This document shows positions 49,416-62,385 of a DNA stretch of 64,000 nt, one piece after another. This DNA comes from an uncultured beta proteobacterium (GTDB lineage: Bacteria > Pseudomonadota > Gammaproteobacteria > Burkholderiales > Rhodocyclaceae), in the NCBI GenBank assembly GCA_903908065.1, contig CAIVQO010000072.1:39717-103716 (forward strand), given 5' to 3'. The notes under the pieces were generated by a model. The model worked only from the letters and a program-made list of their open reading frames with translations, searched no databases and was not told the origin of the DNA. Numbering within the stretch: the first letter of the stretch is position 1; each line of letters starts with the position of its first letter. The position numbers and the translations under genes are program-made.

Positions 49416-50285
49416 CTAGCGCGCGACCCGCGGCTTGAGTTCGGTGGCGGCCTTGAGACGGGCTGCAGCCACTTCGGCTTCGGCGGCCGTGGCGTAAGCA
49501 CCGACCAGCACCTCGTAGCGCCCGGCGTCGGCCGCGGCCGTCATCCGGATACGCGCGGGAAAGCCGGCATTGCGCGCGTCGTCATAGATTTTCAAGGCTG
49601 AGGCCTGATCGTCGGCCGCACCGGCGACGATTTTCCATGTGCCGCGCATTGTCGCGGCGCCGTCGCCGGCCACAATATCGGTCTGCCGGACCAGGCGGGC
49701 AAAGGTTTCCAAGTCGAGGGATTTCACTGTCGCGTCCTTGCCCTGCGGCGCGTCGTAGTAGCTCATGGCCTGGGACATCTCGGTCGTCTGTCCGGCGCGG
49801 GTGATCTCGATGCGGCCTTCGATCAGCGCCACGAGGTCGCCATCACGGTCGGTCTTGCCCCAGATGTCGGTACCCCGGATGCCGATCGTGGCGGTGCCAA
49901 CCCGTATCGCCAGGTCGCGCGGCACCGACTTCTTCAGTTTGCCGGTGGTGAAGCGGAATGCCCCGGCGACGATGTCGAGCGCGCCGCGAAAGGACTGTTC
50001 CGGATGCAGGCTGCGATTGTGGAGATTGAAGCGCGCTGCCTCGCCGAGCTTGACGCGGCTGCCTTCGGCCAGCATCAGGTAGGCGCGTGCCCCGGGGCCC
50101 GTGCGCACCAGGTCGCCGTTGCGCAACTCCATGCCCGGCGTCAGCGGCTGGCTGCGCCCGTCGCGCTCCAGCCAGGCCGGCGCCTGGACCAGCTCCACGG
50201 TCGCCGGAGCGAGGGCGAGCGCGGTGGCGGAATGCAGCAGAATGCCAGTGGCGAATACCGCGAAAAGCCTGTGCAGGGCACGCAT
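49416..50285 (-). CDS. FecR-domain protein with C-terminal SPOR-like domain
   Basis: 289 residues from ATG 50285, with AAAGGA six bases upstream. Signal peptide to about residue 24 (LHSATALA). Residues 35-160 form a FecR-type beta domain (GMELRNGDLVRTGPGARAYLMLAEGSRVKLGEAARF, then VRVGTATIGIRGTDIWGK in outline). The C-terminal 75 residues (WKIVAGAADDQASALKIYDDARNAGFPARI ... YEVLVGAYATAAEAEVAAARLKA) match a SPOR domain, which binds denuded peptidoglycan at division sites. Likely a periplasmic envelope protein. A much longer open frame continues upstream through leuS antisense and is not coding. Confidence 0.85.
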   Translation of the reverse strand: MRALHRLFAVFATGILLHSATALALAPATVELVQAPAWLERDGRSQPLTPGMELRNGDLVRTGPGARAYLMLAEGSRVKLGEAARFNLHNRSLHPEQSFRGALDIVAGAFRFTTGKLKKSVPRDLAIRVGTATIGIRGTDIWGKTDRDGDLVALIEGRIEITRAGQTTEMSQAMSYYDAPQGKDATVKSLDLETFARLVRQTDIVAGDGAATMRGTWKIVAGAADDQASALKIYDDARNAGFPARIRMTAAADAGRYEVLVGAYATAAEAEVAAARLKAATELKPRVAR

Positions 50286-50290
50286 GCGAG

Positions 50291-52967
<2,677 letters not shown>

Positions 52968-53016
52968 GTCGAACCGGGAAGAAAATCATGAGCCCCCACG
53001 CTCACATTCGTTCGCT

Positions 53017-53031
53017 GCCCCCCGAGGGGGC
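53017..53031. repeat. GC-rich hairpin before lptE
   Basis: GCCCCC (53017-53022) and GGGGGC (53026-53031) pair around the loop CGA. The region between leuS and lptE (52968-53068) is open in the lptE frame but lacks a good start, so this is an untranslated leader with a strong hairpin that could uncouple leuS from lptE expression. The sequence type recalls short dispersed intergenic elements of Betaproteobacteria. Confidence 0.5.
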
Positions 53032-53068
53032 GAATGCCTCCCTTGGGACGGCCCTGCAGGAGGCATTC

Positions 53069-53644
53069 ATGCGCGCCGCCAAACTTGTCCTCATCCTGTC
53101 GCTCGCAGGCCTGCTTACCGCCTGCGGCTTCAAGCTGCGTGGCAGCGCGGAACTCCCGGGCTACCGACTGCCCTTTGCCACCATCGCGCTCGGCCTCGAT
53201 CCGACCTCCGAGTTTCACGCCCTGCTCAAGCGCAGCATCGAAGCGCAGTCGCCAGGGACGCGCGTGGTTGCGGATCCCACTGAGGCCGAGGCGGTGCTCA
53301 GCGTGATCGGCGACCGCAGCGAAAAGATCATCCTTTCGCTCACCGCCGCCGGACGAGCGCGCGAGTACCAGCTGGTACGGACTTTCAGCTTCCGCGTGCA
53401 CGGGCGGGCGCCGGCCCAGGCGGCCCCGGCGCCCAAGTACAGCGATGTACCTGCGGTCGGGCCGACTGAATACATTCCGCCCAGCACGATTACCCTGCGT
53501 CGCGAAATCACGTTCAGCGACGATCTGGTGCTGTCCAAGGAATCGGAAGAACTCCTGCTGTTGCGCGACATGCAGGGCGACCTGGTGCAGCAGTTGATGC
53601 GCCGGCTGGCGGCAGCCAAGTTGCAGCCGGTCAAGGTGGAGTAA
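53069..53644 (+). CDS. lptE: LPS-assembly lipoprotein LptE
   Basis: 191 residues from ATG 53069, chosen because AGGAGG lies six bases upstream and the residues then form a perfect lipoprotein signal (MRAAKLVLILSLAGLLTAC, lipobox LTAC). CGFKLRGSAELPGYRL is the conserved LptE start. LptE plugs the LptD barrel and helps place lipopolysaccharide in the outer leaflet. The middle (EKIILSLTAAGRAREYQLVRTFSF) and the end (LLLLRDMQGDLVQQLMRRLAAAK) match family positions. Between leuS and holA, its usual place. Confidence 0.93.
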   Translation: MRAAKLVLILSLAGLLTACGFKLRGSAELPGYRLPFATIALGLDPTSEFHALLKRSIEAQSPGTRVVADPTEAEAVLSVIGDRSEKIILSLTAAGRAREYQLVRTFSFRVHGRAPAQAAPAPKYSDVPAVGPTEYIPPSTITLRREITFSDDLVLSKESEELLLLRDMQGDLVQQLMRRLAAAKLQPVKVE

Positions 53645-53649
53645 GCGTC

Positions 53650-54555
53650 ATGCAGCTGCGGCCGGAACAGCTCGCGGCGCATCTCGACAAGCCGCTGGCA
53701 CCGCTCTATCTCCTGCACGGCGACGAGCCGTTGTTGGTTATCGAGGCCGCTGACGCGATCCGTGCCGCAGCGCGCAAGCAGGGCTTCGAGGAGCGTGAAG
53801 TCATCGTCGTCGGCACCTCCTTCAAATGGGACGAACTGTTTCTCGCCGCCGGTAACATGTCGCTGTTCGGCGGCAACAAACTGGTCGACCTGCGCATTCC
53901 GTCGGGCAAGCCGGGTCGCGAGGGCAGCGAGGCGCTGCAGCGCTACGTCGGCACCCTGGGGCCGGGCGTCGTCACCCTGATCACCCTGCCGGAGCTCGAT
54001 TGGCAGGCGAAGAAGGCAGCCTGGGTCACGGCCTTGGCGAATGCCGGTGTCGCCATCGAATGCAATGCCCCGCCCCTGGCGCGGCTGCCGCAATGGATCG
54101 CCGAGCGCCTGGCGCGCCAGGGGCAGAGCGCGCCGCGGCCGGCGCTGGAATTCATCGCTGCCCATGTCGAAGGCAACCTGCTGGCGGCCCACCAGGAAAT
54201 CCAGAAGCTGGGCCTGCTGCATCCCCAGGGCGAGATCAGCCTGGCGCAGGTCGAGGCTGCTGTGCTCAATGTCGCCCGTTATGACGTCGCCGACCTGCGC
54301 GAGGCGCTGAAGAATCGCGACACCCTGCGTGCCGTGCGCACGCTGGAGGGACTCAAGGGCGAGGACGCGGCGCCACCGCTGGTGCTGTGGGCGCTGGCGA
54401 CCGAGGCGCGCGCGCTGGCCGCCATGTCGGTGCGGGTGCGCGCGCTCTTGCACGCGGCGAAGATAGACCGCATGATCAAGGGCCTTGCGCGTGGCGACGT
54501 CTGGGACGAGTTTCTGCAACTGGCGCTGCGCCTGACCCAAACCGGAACACGATAA
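53650..54555 (+). CDS. holA: DNA polymerase III delta subunit
   Basis: 301 residues, slightly short for Hol[22 protein letters not shown] is the conserved N-terminus of the clamp-loader delta subunit, with the non-Walker 'HGDEPLL' loop; [19 protein letters not shown] and [25 protein letters not shown] are typical. It opens the beta clamp during loading. GCGTCATG follows the lptE stop by five bases. The stop TAA overlaps the proA start as TAATG. Confidence 0.93.
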   Translation: MQLRPEQLAAHLDKPLAPLYLLHGDEPLLVIEAADAIRAAARKQGFEEREVIVVGTSFKWDELFLAAGNMSLFGGNKLVDLRIPSGKPGREGSEALQRYVGTLGPGVVTLITLPELDWQAKKAAWVTALANAGVAIECNAPPLARLPQWIAERLARQGQSAPRPALEFIAAHVEGNLLAAHQEIQKLGLLHPQGEISLAQVEAAVLNVARYDVADLREALKNRDTLRAVRTLEGLKGEDAAPPLVLWALATEARALAAMSVRVRALLHAAKIDRMIKGLARGDVWDEFLQLALRLTQTGTR

Positions 54556-55811
54556 TGGACGTACTGAATTACATGCAGCAACTCGGTCGCAACGCGCGCG
54601 AGGCATCGCGGGCCATGGCGCGTGCTGCCACGGCGGAGAAGGACCAGGCGCTGCTGGCAATGGCTTCGGCGATCCGCAGGCGCGGCAGCGAATTGCTGGA
54701 CGCCAACGCGGCGGATGTCGCCGAGGCGCGCGCCAACGGCCTCGAGGCGGCGATGATCGATCGCCTGACGCTGACGGCGAAGAGCATCGAGGCCATGGCC
54801 GAGGGGCTCGAACAGGTCGCCGCGCTGCCCGACCCGATCGGCGAGATCACGGACATGAAGCGCCGTCCTTCCGGCATCCAGGTCGGCCGCATGCGCGTGC
54901 CGCTGGGCGTGGTCGGCATCATCTACGAAGCGCGGCCCAATGTCACGGCCGACGCTGCCGCGCTGTGCCTCAAGTCGGGCAACGCCGCGATCCTGCGCGG
55001 TGGCAAGGAGGCCCTGCGCGCCAACCAGGCGATCGCCGCCTGCGTGCGCGAGGGACTGGCCGCCGCCGGCCTGCCCGAGACAGCGGTACAGGTGGTGGAA
55101 ACCACCGACCGCGAGGCGGTGAGCCACCTCGTGGCCATGCCGGAGTACGTCGACGTCATCGTGCCGCGCGGCGGCAAGGGGCTGATCGAGCGCGTCTCGC
55201 GCGACGCGAAGGTGCCGGTGATCAAGCACCTCGACGGCAATTGCCATGTCTATGTCGACGAGTTTGCCGATGCCGACAAGGCGCTACGCATCCTCGAAAA
55301 CGCCAAGACCCAGCGCCTCGGCACCTGCAATACCGCCGAATCCTTGCTGATCGCGCGGCCGGTCGCCGTGTCGCTGGCGCCGACTCTTTGCGCCATGCTG
55401 ACGGCGAAGGGTGTCGAGATCCGCGGCTGCGCGGAAACCCGCGCCCTGGTGCCGCAGGCCATCGCCGCCACCGACGAGGATTGGCATACCGAGTACCTGG
55501 CAGCGATCATCTCGGTCAAGATCGTCGCCGGCGTGGACGAGGCGATCGCCCACATCAACAGGTATTCCTCGGCCCACACCGAGTCCATTGTCACCGAGAA
55601 CTACACTCACGCCATGCGCTTCCTGCGCGAGGTGGATTCGGCCTCGGTGATGGTGAATGCCTCGACGCGCTTTGCCGACGGTTTCGAGTTCGGCCTCGGC
55701 GCCGAGATCGGCATCTCCACCGACAAGTTCCACGCCCGTGGGCCGGTCGGCCTCGAAGGGCTGACCTCGCAGAAGTGGATAGTCTTGGGTAACGGAGAGG
55801 TTCGCGCCTAG
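54555..55811 (+). CDS. proA: Gamma-glutamyl phosphate reductase
   Basis: 418 residues from ATG 54555, coupled to the holA stop. It reduces gamma-glutamyl phosphate to glutamate semialdehyde with NADPH in proline synthesis. The catalytic Cys258 lies in [35 protein letters not shown] and [31 protein letters not shown] are family signatures. A nadD gene, often next in this order, is absent; the stop instead overlaps the convergent peptidase gene by four bases. Confidence 0.96.
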   Translation: MDVLNYMQQLGRNAREASRAMARAATAEKDQALLAMASAIRRRGSELLDANAADVAEARANGLEAAMIDRLTLTAKSIEAMAEGLEQVAALPDPIGEITDMKRRPSGIQVGRMRVPLGVVGIIYEARPNVTADAAALCLKSGNAAILRGGKEALRANQAIAACVREGLAAAGLPETAVQVVETTDREAVSHLVAMPEYVDVIVPRGGKGLIERVSRDAKVPVIKHLDGNCHVYVDEFADADKALRILENAKTQRLGTCNTAESLLIARPVAVSLAPTLCAMLTAKGVEIRGCAETRALVPQAIAATDEDWHTEYLAAIISVKIVAGVDEAIAHINRYSSAHTESIVTENYTHAMRFLREVDSASVMVNASTRFADGFEFGLGAEIGISTDKFHARGPVGLEGLTSQKWIVLGNGEVRA

Positions 55812-56755
55812 GGTTTGGCCTGCGTTCGCAACCAGGCCTGCCGCACGCCCCAGGCATAGACCAGCGCCAGCGCCGCCATGCAGAGGAGGCAGGCGGCGAT
55901 GTGGCGGTTGACCAGCGCCGCCTCGGTCCAGCCGAATTCATTGACCAGTTTCAGCGCGTCGGACTCCATGCCATTGTCGCGGGTGGTGAAGGGAATTTCG
56001 CTCGGGTCGCGGCGCGCCAGCCACCAGGTGGCGTTGATGTCCACGAAGGCGCCGGCGCCGATGGCGACGAAGCCCCAGCGCAGGCTGCCCTTGTAGAGCT
56101 GGGTCGCCTTGCCGAAGAAGAAGCTGCCCATCAGCAGGATCGCCAGCACCAGTCCGACGCCGTCGCCGCCGAAGGTGATCAGCGAACGCGCCGTGTGTTC
56201 CTTGATGCCCAGGGTAAGGATGGCCTGCAACAGCAGCAGCACGCCGCCTGCGGTCAGGAGCGCACGACTTTCGAACTGCCAGCCGCGATACAGCATCCAG
56301 GCCACTGCAGCGAACACCGCCGCCGGCGCGACGAAGCCGCGCTCATCCATGGTGATCGTGACCCACACTGTGGGAATGGCGCCGAAGCCGCAGAGCCAGG
56401 CGGTGACCGCGTGGCCGAGTTCATGTACCGGCATGGTCAACAGCAGGCGCTGCAGCCAGCGCCCCCACTCAAACTGCTGGAACAGGATGCCGATTAGCAG
56501 CATGGCCGGAACCGCGGCGACACACATCCAGAATTCGGTGTGCGGATCGTCGATGACCTCGCTGGTTTCGAGCTCGGCGTCTCCGGCGATGAAGATCTGC
56601 GCCTCGGCCACTTCTGCGGCAGGCGCAACAGGGGCGGCGACCTCGGCGCGGCCGTGCTTCCGGATCGCCGCGGCCTTGGCATAGTCGGCACCGCAGCGCG
56701 GGCAACGCGGCCCGTCGGCGCGCGGCGCTTCGCACCAGGGACAGGTGGCGCTCAC
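55808..56755 (-). CDS. M50-like zinc metalloprotease with N-terminal zinc ribbon
   Basis: About 315 residues from GTG 56755, 14 bases past the upstream stop; the longer frame has an unlikely N-terminus. Residues 3-25 hold a zinc ribbon ([18 protein letters not shown]). After a hydrophilic linker come about seven TM helices. The second carries HELGH (HExx[19 protein letters not shown]), the M50/site-2-protease metal site. A second ligand motif (like NxxPxxxxDG) is not clear, so activity is uncertain. It would act inside the membrane. It follows the DUF4139 gene on the same strand. Confidence 0.78.
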   Translation of the reverse strand: MSATCPWCEAPRADGPRCPRCGADYAKAAAIRKHGRAEVAAPVAPAAEVAEAQIFIAGDAELETSEVIDDPHTEFWMCVAAVPAMLLIGILFQQFEWGRWLQRLLLTMPVHELGHAVTAWLCGFGAIPTVWVTITMDERGFVAPAAVFAAVAWMLYRGWQFESRALLTAGGVLLLLQAILTLGIKEHTARSLITFGGDGVGLVLAILLMGSFFFGKATQLYKGSLRWGFVAIGAGAFVDINATWWLARRDPSEIPFTTRDNGMESDALKLVNEFGWTEAALVNRHIAACLLCMAALALVYAWGVRQAWLRTQAKP

Positions 56756-56768
56756 GGCTGCGGTCGGC

Positions 56769-58181
56769 TCACCATTTGACCCGCACGGTGTACTCCAGCA
56801 CCGCCTTGTCGCCGGGCGCCAGCGAAATGTTCCACGCGGCGATGCGTGCCGATTCCTTGCTGTGCTTGTGCGATTCGGACACCATTTCCCAGTCTCCCGG
56901 CAGCGGCTCCTGCACACGCACCGTGACGGCTTCCTCCTTGGCGTTGCGCAATTCGATGCGCCAGGAGGATTCGCTGAGGTTGTCGGCAATGCGCCGGTAA
57001 TTGGTCTGCTTGCGATCAGCGGTGATGTCGAAGGCCTCGCCTAGGCGCAGTTTGAGCTTCTCGTTCTTCGCGGTGTGCTCGATGCGGTCCTCGCCGACGA
57101 ACTGCGCGGCACCTTTGCTGTCCCGGGCATAGACGCGCACCACGCCGGCCGGAAGCGGCTTGCCGAGTTGCCCGCCCTTGTTGTCGAACTCGAGGAACAC
57201 GGCAGGTTTCAGCTTCTGGCCGATCTGGCCGTAGCGTTCGCGGTAGTACCAGTCGTTGCCGGCCAGCAGGTACTCGCGGCGCACCGGAACGGCGGCGGCG
57301 GAGAGCAGGGCCAGCTGCTTGGTCTGGTTGTCGGCGATGCTGGTCGGCCGCTCGAAGCTGTAGAGGTGATAGTCCATCAGCGCTTCCTGGGTCGTTTCGC
57401 CCACTTTGGCGCGTGCGGCGGCGGGTGCCATGGCATAGGCCAGTTGCGGCTGTGGCGATCGCACCCGGTTGACCGTGCCAGCCACCAGTTGCAGCGTCGC
57501 GTCGTCGAAGCCGGCGCCGCTGCGATTGGTAAGCGTGACCCAGCCGTTGAGGTCGAGGCTTTTGCCGTCGGTGGACAGGTTGGCCACGTAGTCCGCCTTC
57601 CAGGCCAGGCCCGAGGTCAGGTAGGACAGCTCCACCGACTGCCTGCCGCCGGGGGCATCGAGCAGCACCGAGAGCGTCGGCCGGTCGCGCAGGTTGGCGG
57701 GCACGCTGTCGAAGGCCAGGCGGCCGGGGACACCGGTTTCGATGCGGTCGGCAAAACGCAATACCGTGCCTTGTCCGGCGGCCAGCACCGTCGCAGACTC
57801 GCGCCGCTCGGCATCGGTGGTCGGGTGCGGACGGATCACCGTGACCTGGCGGCCGACATATTTCTCCAGCAGCTTTTGCGGCGTCAGCAGGTCGAAATCG
57901 AAGTTCTGCTCGATAAGGCTGAAGGGTTGGCCGCTGACGGCGCGCAGCAGGGCGGTTTCAGGGCGCATCTGCGCCGCCACTTCGCGCAGCGAGAGGCGCG
58001 CGAGGCCCGCGGGCAGGTCGAGCTTGCGACGTTCCTTGACCAGCGCCAGATCGTCGTTGTAGACCGTGACGGCCACCGCTTCGCGATCGGCGGCGGTGGA
58101 GCCGATTTCCCTGGCCTGTTCGGCGGCCTGTACCAGGCTGGCGGCGAACAGCATTGCGGCGGCGACGGGTTTCACGTGCAT
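56769..58181 (-). CDS. Secreted DUF4139 protein
   Basis: 470 residues with a signal peptide (MHVKPVAAAMLFAASLVQA). The family layout is visible: VTVYNDDLALVKERRKLDLPAG near the N-terminus (DUF4140-like start), and the DUF4139 core with LSYLTSGLAWKADYVANL, GWVTLTNRSGAGFDDATLQLVAG and FDITADRKQTNYR toward the end. Periplasmic or surface beta-rich protein of unknown function. The downstream M50 peptidase gene is close, suggesting joint expression. Confidence 0.85.
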   Translation of the reverse strand: MHVKPVAAAMLFAASLVQAAEQAREIGSTAADREAVAVTVYNDDLALVKERRKLDLPAGLARLSLREVAAQMRPETALLRAVSGQPFSLIEQNFDFDLLTPQKLLEKYVGRQVTVIRPHPTTDAERRESATVLAAGQGTVLRFADRIETGVPGRLAFDSVPANLRDRPTLSVLLDAPGGRQSVELSYLTSGLAWKADYVANLSTDGKSLDLNGWVTLTNRSGAGFDDATLQLVAGTVNRVRSPQPQLAYAMAPAAARAKVGETTQEALMDYHLYSFERPTSIADNQTKQLALLSAAAVPVRREYLLAGNDWYYRERYGQIGQKLKPAVFLEFDNKGGQLGKPLPAGVVRVYARDSKGAAQFVGEDRIEHTAKNEKLKLRLGEAFDITADRKQTNYRRIADNLSESSWRIELRNAKEEAVTVRVQEPLPGDWEMVSESHKHSKESARIAAWNISLAPGDKAVLEYTVRVKW

Positions 58182-58280
58182 GGCATCCTCCGGTATTCAG
58201 GTCGCAAACGATAGCACGGACCTTCGACGGCAGCCTCGCTGGGATATGATGGCGCGCTGTCCCATTCTCGGAGAATCGCC

Positions 58281-58853
58281 ATGAATAAGCTGATTGCCAT
58301 CCTGTTGCTGGCACTTTCCCTGCCTGCGCTCGCCGCGCTCGAAGTCGCTGGCGTGAAGTTCGACGACAAGGCAAAAGTCGGTGCTGGCGATACGGTGATC
58401 AATGGCGCCGGCATGCGCAAGCGGGCCTTCTTCAAGGTCTATGCGATCGGCCTCTATCTGCCGCAGAAGGCCGCCACCGCCGCCGAGGCACTGAACTCCA
58501 AGGGCGCCAAGCGCATTGCCATCGTCACCCTGCGCGATCTGACCGCCGAGCAGTTCGTCGATGCCTTGATCGAGGCGCTGAAGAACAACCATGACGAAGC
58601 TGCAATGAAGACGCTGCAGCCCAAGGTCGACCAGTTCCGCAATACCATGCTGACGATCGGCAATGCGCCCGAGAAATCGGTGGTGCACCTCGACTGGCTG
58701 CCTGAGACCGGTACGCGATTGACCTTCAACGGTGCACAAAAGGGCGCGGACATTGCCGGCGAAGATTTCTATCGCGCCCTGCTGCGCATCTGGCTGGGCG
58801 ACAAGCCGGCGCAGGACGACCTCAAGGAGCAACTGCTCGGTAAGACGGGCTGA
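58281..58853 (+). CDS. Chalcone isomerase-like periplasmic protein
   Basis: 190 residues with a signal peptide (MNKLIAILLLALSLPALA). LEVAGVKFDDKAKVGAGDTVINGAGMRKRAFFKVYAIGLYLPQKA matches the chalcone-isomerase-like fold of bacteria; the plant catalytic residues are not expected here. Bacterial members are secreted and of unknown function; one view is fatty-acid binding. It overlaps the CoA-transferase gene (TGATG). Confidence 0.88.
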   Translation: MNKLIAILLLALSLPALAALEVAGVKFDDKAKVGAGDTVINGAGMRKRAFFKVYAIGLYLPQKAATAAEALNSKGAKRIAIVTLRDLTAEQFVDALIEALKNNHDEAAMKTLQPKVDQFRNTMLTIGNAPEKSVVHLDWLPETGTRLTFNGAQKGADIAGEDFYRALLRIWLGDKPAQDDLKEQLLGKTG

Positions 58854-60076
58854 TGACTGCCACCGCGCTGGCCGGTCTCAAGGTCCTCGACCTGTCGCGA
58901 GTGCTGGCCGGACCCTGGGCCTCGCAACTGCTGGGTGACCTCGGCGCCGAGGTGATCAAGGTCGAGAAGCCCGGCAGCGGCGACGACACGCGCGGCTGGG
59001 GCCCACCGTGGCTGGCCGACGGTGCAGGCCAAGCGACCACGGACGCCGCCTACTTCCTGTGCACCAACCGCAACAAGCGTTCCCTGACGGTGGACATGAC
59101 GCAGCCCGAAGGCCAGGCCATCCTGCGCGAACTGGCAGCGGGGGCCGACGTGGTGCTGGAGAACTTCAAGGTCGGCGGGCTCAAGGCCTACGGTCTCGAT
59201 TACGCGAGCCTTGCCGCGCTCAATCCGAAGCTCGTGTACTGCTCGATCACCGGCTTCGGCCAGGACGGGCCCTATGCCGCGCGCGCCGGCTACGACTTCC
59301 TGATCCAGGGCATGGGCGGCCTGATGAGCGTCACCGGTCGTGCCGATAGCGAGGAGGGCGCCGGGCCGCAGAAGGTCGGCGTCGCGCTGACCGACATCCT
59401 CACCGGACTGTATGCCGGCAACGCCATCCTTGCCGCGCTGCTGCACCGGGACAGGACCGGGCAGGGCCAGCACATCGACCTCGCCCTGCTCGACGTGCAG
59501 GTGGCCTGCCTCGCCAACCAGGCCATGAACTACCTGGTCTCGGGCACGGCGCCCAAGCGCATGGGTAACGGCCATCCGAACATCGTGCCCTACCAGGATT
59601 TCCCCACCGCCGATGGCGACATGATCCTGGCCATCGGCAATGACGGCCAGTTCGCGCGCTTTTGCGAGCTTGCCGGCCATGCCGAATGGGCACGTGACGA
59701 GCGCTTCGCCAGCAATGCCGCGCGCGTCAAGCATCGCGCCGAGCTGTTGCCCCTGCTGCGCCAGGCCACGGCCATGAAGACCACGGCACAGTGGATCGCC
59801 TTGCTGGAAAGCGCCGCCGTACCCTGCGGCCCGATCAATGACCTGGCCGGCGTGTTTGCCGATCCGCAGGTGCAGCACCGCGGCCTGCATCTCGATTTGG
59901 CCCACGCGGCGGGTGGCAGTGCGCCACAGGTGGCCAACCCGATCCGCTATTCGGCAACGCCAATCGCCTACCGCAGCGCGCCGCCCTTGCTGGGGCAGGA
60001 TACCGATGCGATCCTGCATGAGTTGGGACGAAGCGACGAGGCGATTGCCCGGCTTCGGTCCGCTGGCATCATCTGA
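58853..60076 (+). CDS. CaiB/BaiF family III CoA-transferase
   Basis: 407 residues of the family III CoA-transferase fold. LKVLDLSRVLAGPWASQLLGDLGAEVIKVEKPGSGDDTRGWGPP is the conserved CoA-binding N-terminus, and Asp181 (VALTDILTGLYAG) is the catalytic carboxylate. It moves CoA between organic acids, for example succinyl-CoA and an aromatic or dicarboxylic acid; the acceptor cannot be told. It is coupled to the chalcone isomerase-like gene and converges with the hybrid kinase. Confidence 0.93.
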   Translation: MTATALAGLKVLDLSRVLAGPWASQLLGDLGAEVIKVEKPGSGDDTRGWGPPWLADGAGQATTDAAYFLCTNRNKRSLTVDMTQPEGQAILRELAAGADVVLENFKVGGLKAYGLDYASLAALNPKLVYCSITGFGQDGPYAARAGYDFLIQGMGGLMSVTGRADSEEGAGPQKVGVALTDILTGLYAGNAILAALLHRDRTGQGQHIDLALLDVQVACLANQAMNYLVSGTAPKRMGNGHPNIVPYQDFPTADGDMILAIGNDGQFARFCELAGHAEWARDERFASNAARVKHRAELLPLLRQATAMKTTAQWIALLESAAVPCGPINDLAGVFADPQVQHRGLHLDLAHAAGGSAPQVANPIRYSATPIAYRSAPPLLGQDTDAILHELGRSDEAIARLRSAGII

Positions 60077-60151
60077 GGGCGGCCTGCTGTTCGGCCGCGG
60101 CTGCCCCGCCTGTAATCCTCATTGTGCCGATCGCCGTCGCGACCGGGTGAT

Positions 60152-62374
60152 TCAGGCCGCCGCCGCCGCGCTGCGCTTCGCCAGTCCGCGTGCGCAGACC
60201 TCGAGCACCTGCTCCGGCGTGTGGGGCTTCGCCAGGTAATCGTCCATTCCGGCATCCAGGCAGCGCCTGCGGTCATCATCATAGGCATTGGCGGTGGTCG
60301 CGATGATCACCTGCCGGGCCCCATCGGGCAGCGCACGGATGCGGCGGGTTGCCTCGAGGCCATCCATGGTGGGCATCTGGATATCCATCAATATCAGGTC
60401 GTAGCCTGACCTGCCCGCCAGTTCGACCGCCTGCCGGCCGTCTTCCGCCAGGTCGACCTGCATGCCGAAGCCTTCCAGCACATCCCGCGTTACCGCCTGG
60501 TTCATCGGGTCGTCCTCGACCAGGAGTACCCTCGCATCGGCGCAGAGGGCGAGCTTTTCGGCTTCGCTGGGCGCGGTCGCCGCGATGGCTCCCTGAGATT
60601 TTTCCAGGCTCAGGGTGAACCAGAAGCAACTTCCTTTTCCCGGTTCGCTGCTCACCCCGATTTCGCCGCCCATGGCTTCAACCAGGCGCTTGCTGATGGC
60701 CAGACCGAGGCCCGTGCCGCCGTATTTTCGGGTCATCGAGGCATCTGCCTGCTCGAAGGCGCGGAATATCCGGTCGCGATCGGCTGCGGCAATGCCTATT
60801 CCCGTATCCTCGATTTCGAAGCGCAGCTCGATCCGCCGATCATCCTCGCATAGGCGCAAGACGCGTATCCCGACGGCACCTTCAGCGGTGAACTTGATGG
60901 CATTGCTGACCAGGTTGAGCAGGACCTGGCCTAATCGCATCGGATCGCCATGCACTGCCATGGTGGCCAGTGCCGGTGGCACGGCACTCTCGAGGCGCAA
61001 GCCCTTTTCGCGGGCGCGCAGTTCGCTGAGGGCCAGCAGGTCGTCGAAAACCTGCCCAAGGCGGAACTCGACATGGTCGATGTTGAGCCGTTCGGCCTCG
61101 ATCCGGGAGATGTCGAGGATATCGTCGATGATACCCAGCAACTGATAGGAAGCACGGTCCGCCTTGCTCAGGTAGTCCGCCTGGGTGGGATCGGCGGTGC
61201 GGCTGCGCGCCAGCGCAGTCATGCCGATCATGGCATTCAACGGCGTGCGCAACTCGTGGCTCATGTTGGCAAGGAAGGTGCTCTTGGCGCGGTTGGCGGC
61301 CTCGGCGGCTTCCTTGGCGATCGACAAGGCGGCGGTACGTTCTTCCACCAGGCCGGTCAGGTGGTGCCGGTGGCGCTCGAGTTCGGCGTCGGCAAGGCGA
61401 CGCTCGGTAATGTCGCGGGCGAAGCCCACGGTGCCGATTACCTTGCCTTCCAGGGTCACCGGGGCGCGATAGGACTCGAACCAGGAGTCCTTGCCGTCGA
61501 GCTGGGCGGCCTGTTCCGAGGAACGGGGCTTGCCTTCCTTCGTCACCTGGCGGTCCTCGGCATCGTGACGGGCGGCAAGGTCAGGCGGCGCAATGTCGAA
61601 GATCGTCATGCCGGTGACTTGCTCGGGTGTCGCCTTGCCGACGGCGTTGGCCAGTGCCTGGTTGACGGCAAGGAAGCGCCCCTGGTCATCCTTGAGCCAG
61701 ACCGCAAAGGGAAAGTTGTCGAGCAGCGCCCTTTGGTAGCGCTCGCGTCGTTCCACCGCATCCAGATGCCGCTTCACGTCGTCGGCCAGGCGCTGGCGTT
61801 CGGCGTGGCGCTGGCGGAACAGGTGCACCAGGTAGAGCGTCATCACCACGCTCAGCGACAGGATGATCAGGTGTGCCACGACCACAAGGCGATCCGCCGC
61901 GGGTCTCGAGGTCGCGATCCAGCCGGAATTGTGGCTGACCGTCATGGCGATGACGGCAATCGCGCTGGCGGCAAAGAGCTGTGCGCAGACGCGCGGTCCG
62001 AGAATCCAGCCGGCGAAAATCAGGATCACCGAATGGGTCATCAGGATCGGCGAGCGCATGCCTTCGCCGAAGAAGGCGGTTGCCGTGACCAGGGTCCAGC
62101 CGCCAACGATCAGTAGGCGGATTGCCGAAATCGTGCCGCTGCCATGGTAAACGGCAAGAACCGCCAGACCGAGCAATCCGGTGCCGAAGGCCGGGAACAG
62201 GCGCCATTTTTCCTCGGTCGGCGTGGTAAGGACAAACGCGATCAGGGCGATCGAGCCGGCGACCATGACCGCGATCAGCGCCTTGAGCAGAGGGGCGTGC
62301 CGCGGATCGATCAAGTCGGCGTCCACATCGATGGGGGATACCGATTTTGCGGACAGGTCGCTGAGAAATGACAT
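60152..62374 (-). CDS. Hybrid histidine kinase with membrane sensor and PAS domain
   Basis: 740 residues. Six or so TM helices (about 30-185) form an integral sensor. A PAS domain (about 215-330, ALLDNFPFAVWLKDDQGRFLAVNQALANAVG) and a PAC segment follow, then HisKA with His373 ([20 protein letters not shown]), HATPase ([33 protein letters not shown]) and a C-terminal receiver with the phospho-acceptor in LILMDIQMPTMDG and Lys in LAKPH. No HPt. There is no ribosome-binding site; a 13-base C tract on the mRNA strand lies 11 bases before the ATG. Confidence 0.93.
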   Translation of the reverse strand: MSFLSDLSAKSVSPIDVDADLIDPRHAPLLKALIAVMVAGSIALIAFVLTTPTEEKWRLFPAFGTGLLGLAVLAVYHGSGTISAIRLLIVGGWTLVTATAFFGEGMRSPILMTHSVILIFAGWILGPRVCAQLFAASAIAVIAMTVSHNSGWIATSRPAADRLVVVAHLIILSLSVVMTLYLVHLFRQRHAERQRLADDVKRHLDAVERRERYQRALLDNFPFAVWLKDDQGRFLAVNQALANAVGKATPEQVTGMTIFDIAPPDLAARHDAEDRQVTKEGKPRSSEQAAQLDGKDSWFESYRAPVTLEGKVIGTVGFARDITERRLADAELERHRHHLTGLVEERTAALSIAKEAAEAANRAKSTFLANMSHELRTPLNAMIGMTALARSRTADPTQADYLSKADRASYQLLGIIDDILDISRIEAERLNIDHVEFRLGQVFDDLLALSELRAREKGLRLESAVPPALATMAVHGDPMRLGQVLLNLVSNAIKFTAEGAVGIRVLRLCEDDRRIELRFEIEDTGIGIAAADRDRIFRAFEQADASMTRKYGGTGLGLAISKRLVEAMGGEIGVSSEPGKGSCFWFTLSLEKSQGAIAATAPSEAEKLALCADARVLLVEDDPMNQAVTRDVLEGFGMQVDLAEDGRQAVELAGRSGYDLILMDIQMPTMDGLEATRRIRALPDGARQVIIATTANAYDDDRRRCLDAGMDDYLAKPHTPEQVLEVCARGLAKRSAAAAA

Positions 62375-62385
62375 GGTGGATTGCT

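Noticed and set aside
52988..53068. Extended N-terminus for LptE
   Set aside because: The extra 27 residues precede a perfect lipoprotein signal and would abolish it; AGGAGG lies just before ATG 53069.
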